Of a stretch of 64,000 nt of DNA, positions 62,754 to 64,000 are shown piece by piece. Positions within the stretch are counted from its first letter, which is position 1. Each line of letters opens with the position of its first letter. The position numbers and the translations under genes were made by a program. Source of the DNA: Megamerina dolium (taxonomy: Eukaryota > Arthropoda > Insecta > Diptera > Megamerinidae); contig OY978525.1 in the NCBI GenBank assembly GCA_963854835.1, positions 42,861,554-42,925,553 of the forward strand, read 5' to 3'. The notes under the pieces are model-generated. The model was not told where the DNA came from. It did not search any database and saw only the letters and a list, made by a program, of their open reading frames with translations.

Positions 62754-62895
62754 AATTGCTATACCTCGTGACTCAACAAATTGTGATGGAACGTTGGGAA
62801 TATCACATAATTTTATTTAGTTTGTAAGATTTGATTACTTATTGTTAGTTTCTAAGTAATTTTAGAAAGATCCAATAAAAAAGCTTGAAAAAAAA

Positions 62896-63094
62896 ATGTA
62901 TTAATTTCTTATTGTTCAATAAGCTAATTCAATATTATAAGTAGTATGTATTAATTTCTTATTGCTCAATAAGCTAATTCAATATTATAAGTAGAAGTAA
63001 AATCAGATTTTTCAGTTCAGTTGATCATTGTAATTTTTTTAAATTTAATAAATTGTAATTTTTTTATTGAACTCGGAGTATCAAACTTATAATT
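62896..63094 (+). repeat. 3' LTR of element D, 5'-truncated
   Basis: It begins directly after the Jockey poly(A) with the first 50-bp unit (62896-62945), then the second (62946-62995), and ends CTTATAATT. The upstream part of the LTR seen at 43738-43790 is missing. Confidence 0.85.
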
Positions 63095-63868
63095 CGCTCA
63101 TTCCGGAACTTTGTCCGTTTTTTTTGTCTGACTTGGTCCTTTAGGTGCACCAGGAAGTTATGATTGTTAGCGTCCAGCCAACTTGACATCGACCACGTAG
63201 TCCTGCAAAATTTTAATATTTTTAATGAACCTCCACGACGCTTTCTCGTTAAGATATCAGGCTCCAAAGTCAAACTTCAGTGTCTTCATAAAAGGCCTCG
63301 GAAAATCTACTACGATCGGGGAATGATAACTAACCCCTCCCCTCCCAAAAAAAACCTTTACCGTCGCCCAAGAAACATCTAGGCATTAAATGGTGAAGAT
63401 TAGATCCAGAACTGTACCAGTGGGCGCAGAAATATCTCTCTTAATCGTATACGCTCCACTGTTAATCCCCCTCGAAAACAACATGCACAAACTTTTCCAG
63501 GAACGTCACCAATCGCGCAACCTCATCTCCAAATTCCCCAACCGTAATCTGCGGTTTAAAATAGACCGAACATATCACAAAGTTTTTTGTCAAGTTAACA
63601 GTTTTGACCAAATCCACATCATAGTCCATTCTATACTATACTATACTGAACTTTATCCCCCCGTGCACGCCAATGGCCACCCTCCATAGCCATCCGGTCG
63701 TATCGTCTTCACCAAGTTGAAGTCAATCAGTTTACAATTGTTTACACCGACATCATGTGAAAAAATTTCACTCAAAACACACACATCAATATTGTTATTG
63801 TTGAGAAAGTATTCAACATTTGCTGGATTAGACTTTAGTGGCTGACAATTGAATTGAAAAACCCTCAT
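63095..63868 (-). pseudogene. LINE R, endonuclease half (split by element D)
   Basis: Minus-strand code begins at ATG 63868-63866 with MRVFQFNCQPLKSN, the N-terminus of an apurinic-type endonuclease. Then come DVCVLSEIF, a GYGG motif, FVICSVYFKPQ near 63555, TVLDLIFTI near 63390 and HSPIVVDF near 63320. Stops are frequent. ORF1-like code ending in TAG directly precedes the ATG. The rest of the element is at 42869-43737. Confidence 0.75.
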
Positions 63869-64000
63869 CTAATCAAGCATAATGGACCCACTGGAGGTCA
63901 CCGCCAATAACCGTGTACCATTTCTCAAATCTTTTATTTAAATGACTCATAGCATATTAACATAATATTAACATCATTATTAAACATGTCAAAAAGGAGA
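63869..64000 (-). pseudogene. Probable end of LINE R ORF1
   Basis: On the minus strand a short frame ends LAVTSSGSIMLD then TAG, directly followed by the ORF2 ATG. The rest of ORF1 would lie beyond the window. Confidence 0.4.

Larger units (their letters stand above)
58313..62895 (+). mobile_element. Jockey-clade LINE copy J1, nearly full length
   Basis: A leader of about 200 bases, ORF1, ORF2, a short 3' region with AATAAAAAAGC and a poly(A) tail (62887-62896). The 5' boundary lies between the mariner end (58310) and about 58330. No target duplication is visible: the mariner end lies on the left and D LTR sequence on the right, so a deletion has probably accompanied the insertion. Confidence 0.88.

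Overview
The window looks like repeat-dense nuclear DNA of a higher dipteran. A tephritid fruit fly is my best guess, inferred from four things: a DD41D mariner of the kind first described from Ceratitis rosa, a DINE-1/mini-me-like element with (TA)n and (GTCY)n blocks, errantivirus-type Ty3/Gypsy elements with env genes, and AT-rich intergenic DNA. I found no intact host gene, rRNA, true tRNA gene or CRISPR array. Nearly everything that can be named is a transposable element or its remains, and every long reading frame is broken by stops, frameshifts or deletions.

Layout. 1-5912: Ty3/Gypsy family 'A', copy A1 (LTRs, gag, pol; a few 5' bases lie outside the window). 6511-8564: a 5'-truncated RTE-type LINE on the minus strand between 19-bp target duplications. 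9077-12552: a deleted minus-strand copy of family A (A3) joined head-to-head to a plus-strand gag fragment. 12553-16620: Gypsy element 'B', with a tRNA-derived SINE in its LTR. 17666-21647: 3' part of an errantivirus-like element 'C' (pol, env relic, LTR). 21670-23921: DNA transposon 'P' with 36-bp terminal inverted repeats, followed by a (TA)n tract. 24080-29948: near-complete copy A2 of family A, minus strand, between ATAT duplications. 30991-33700: a LOA-like LINE that lacks its reverse transcriptase region. 34167-35834: LTR fragments of family A and two SINE copies. 35964-38681: a Jockey-clade LINE, minus strand. 38944-41592: truncated family A copy A4, then a SINE fragment.

The right third (42869-64000) is a nest. 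A degenerate LINE on the minus strand is split by errantivirus-like element 'D' (about 43.74-63.09 kb). D carries a DINE-1/mini-me element and an RTE remnant in its leader region, a SINE in its integrase, and a mariner in its env gene. The mariner itself holds a hAT element. A nearly full-length Jockey LINE separates the mariner from D's 3' LTR.

Best candidates for something undescribed: (1) a roughly 365-bp tRNA-headed SINE family, five copies here, most with clear target duplications and a T-rich rather than A-rich 3' end; (2) an array of four small hairpins in the leader of element D, with a paired sequence change between units; (3) element P, whose transposase has lost its middle but which keeps perfect inverted repeats and internal repeats of a terminal motif; (4) a SAP-like DNA-binding segment at the start of the family A Gag. 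Whether any of these is new cannot be decided without a database search.
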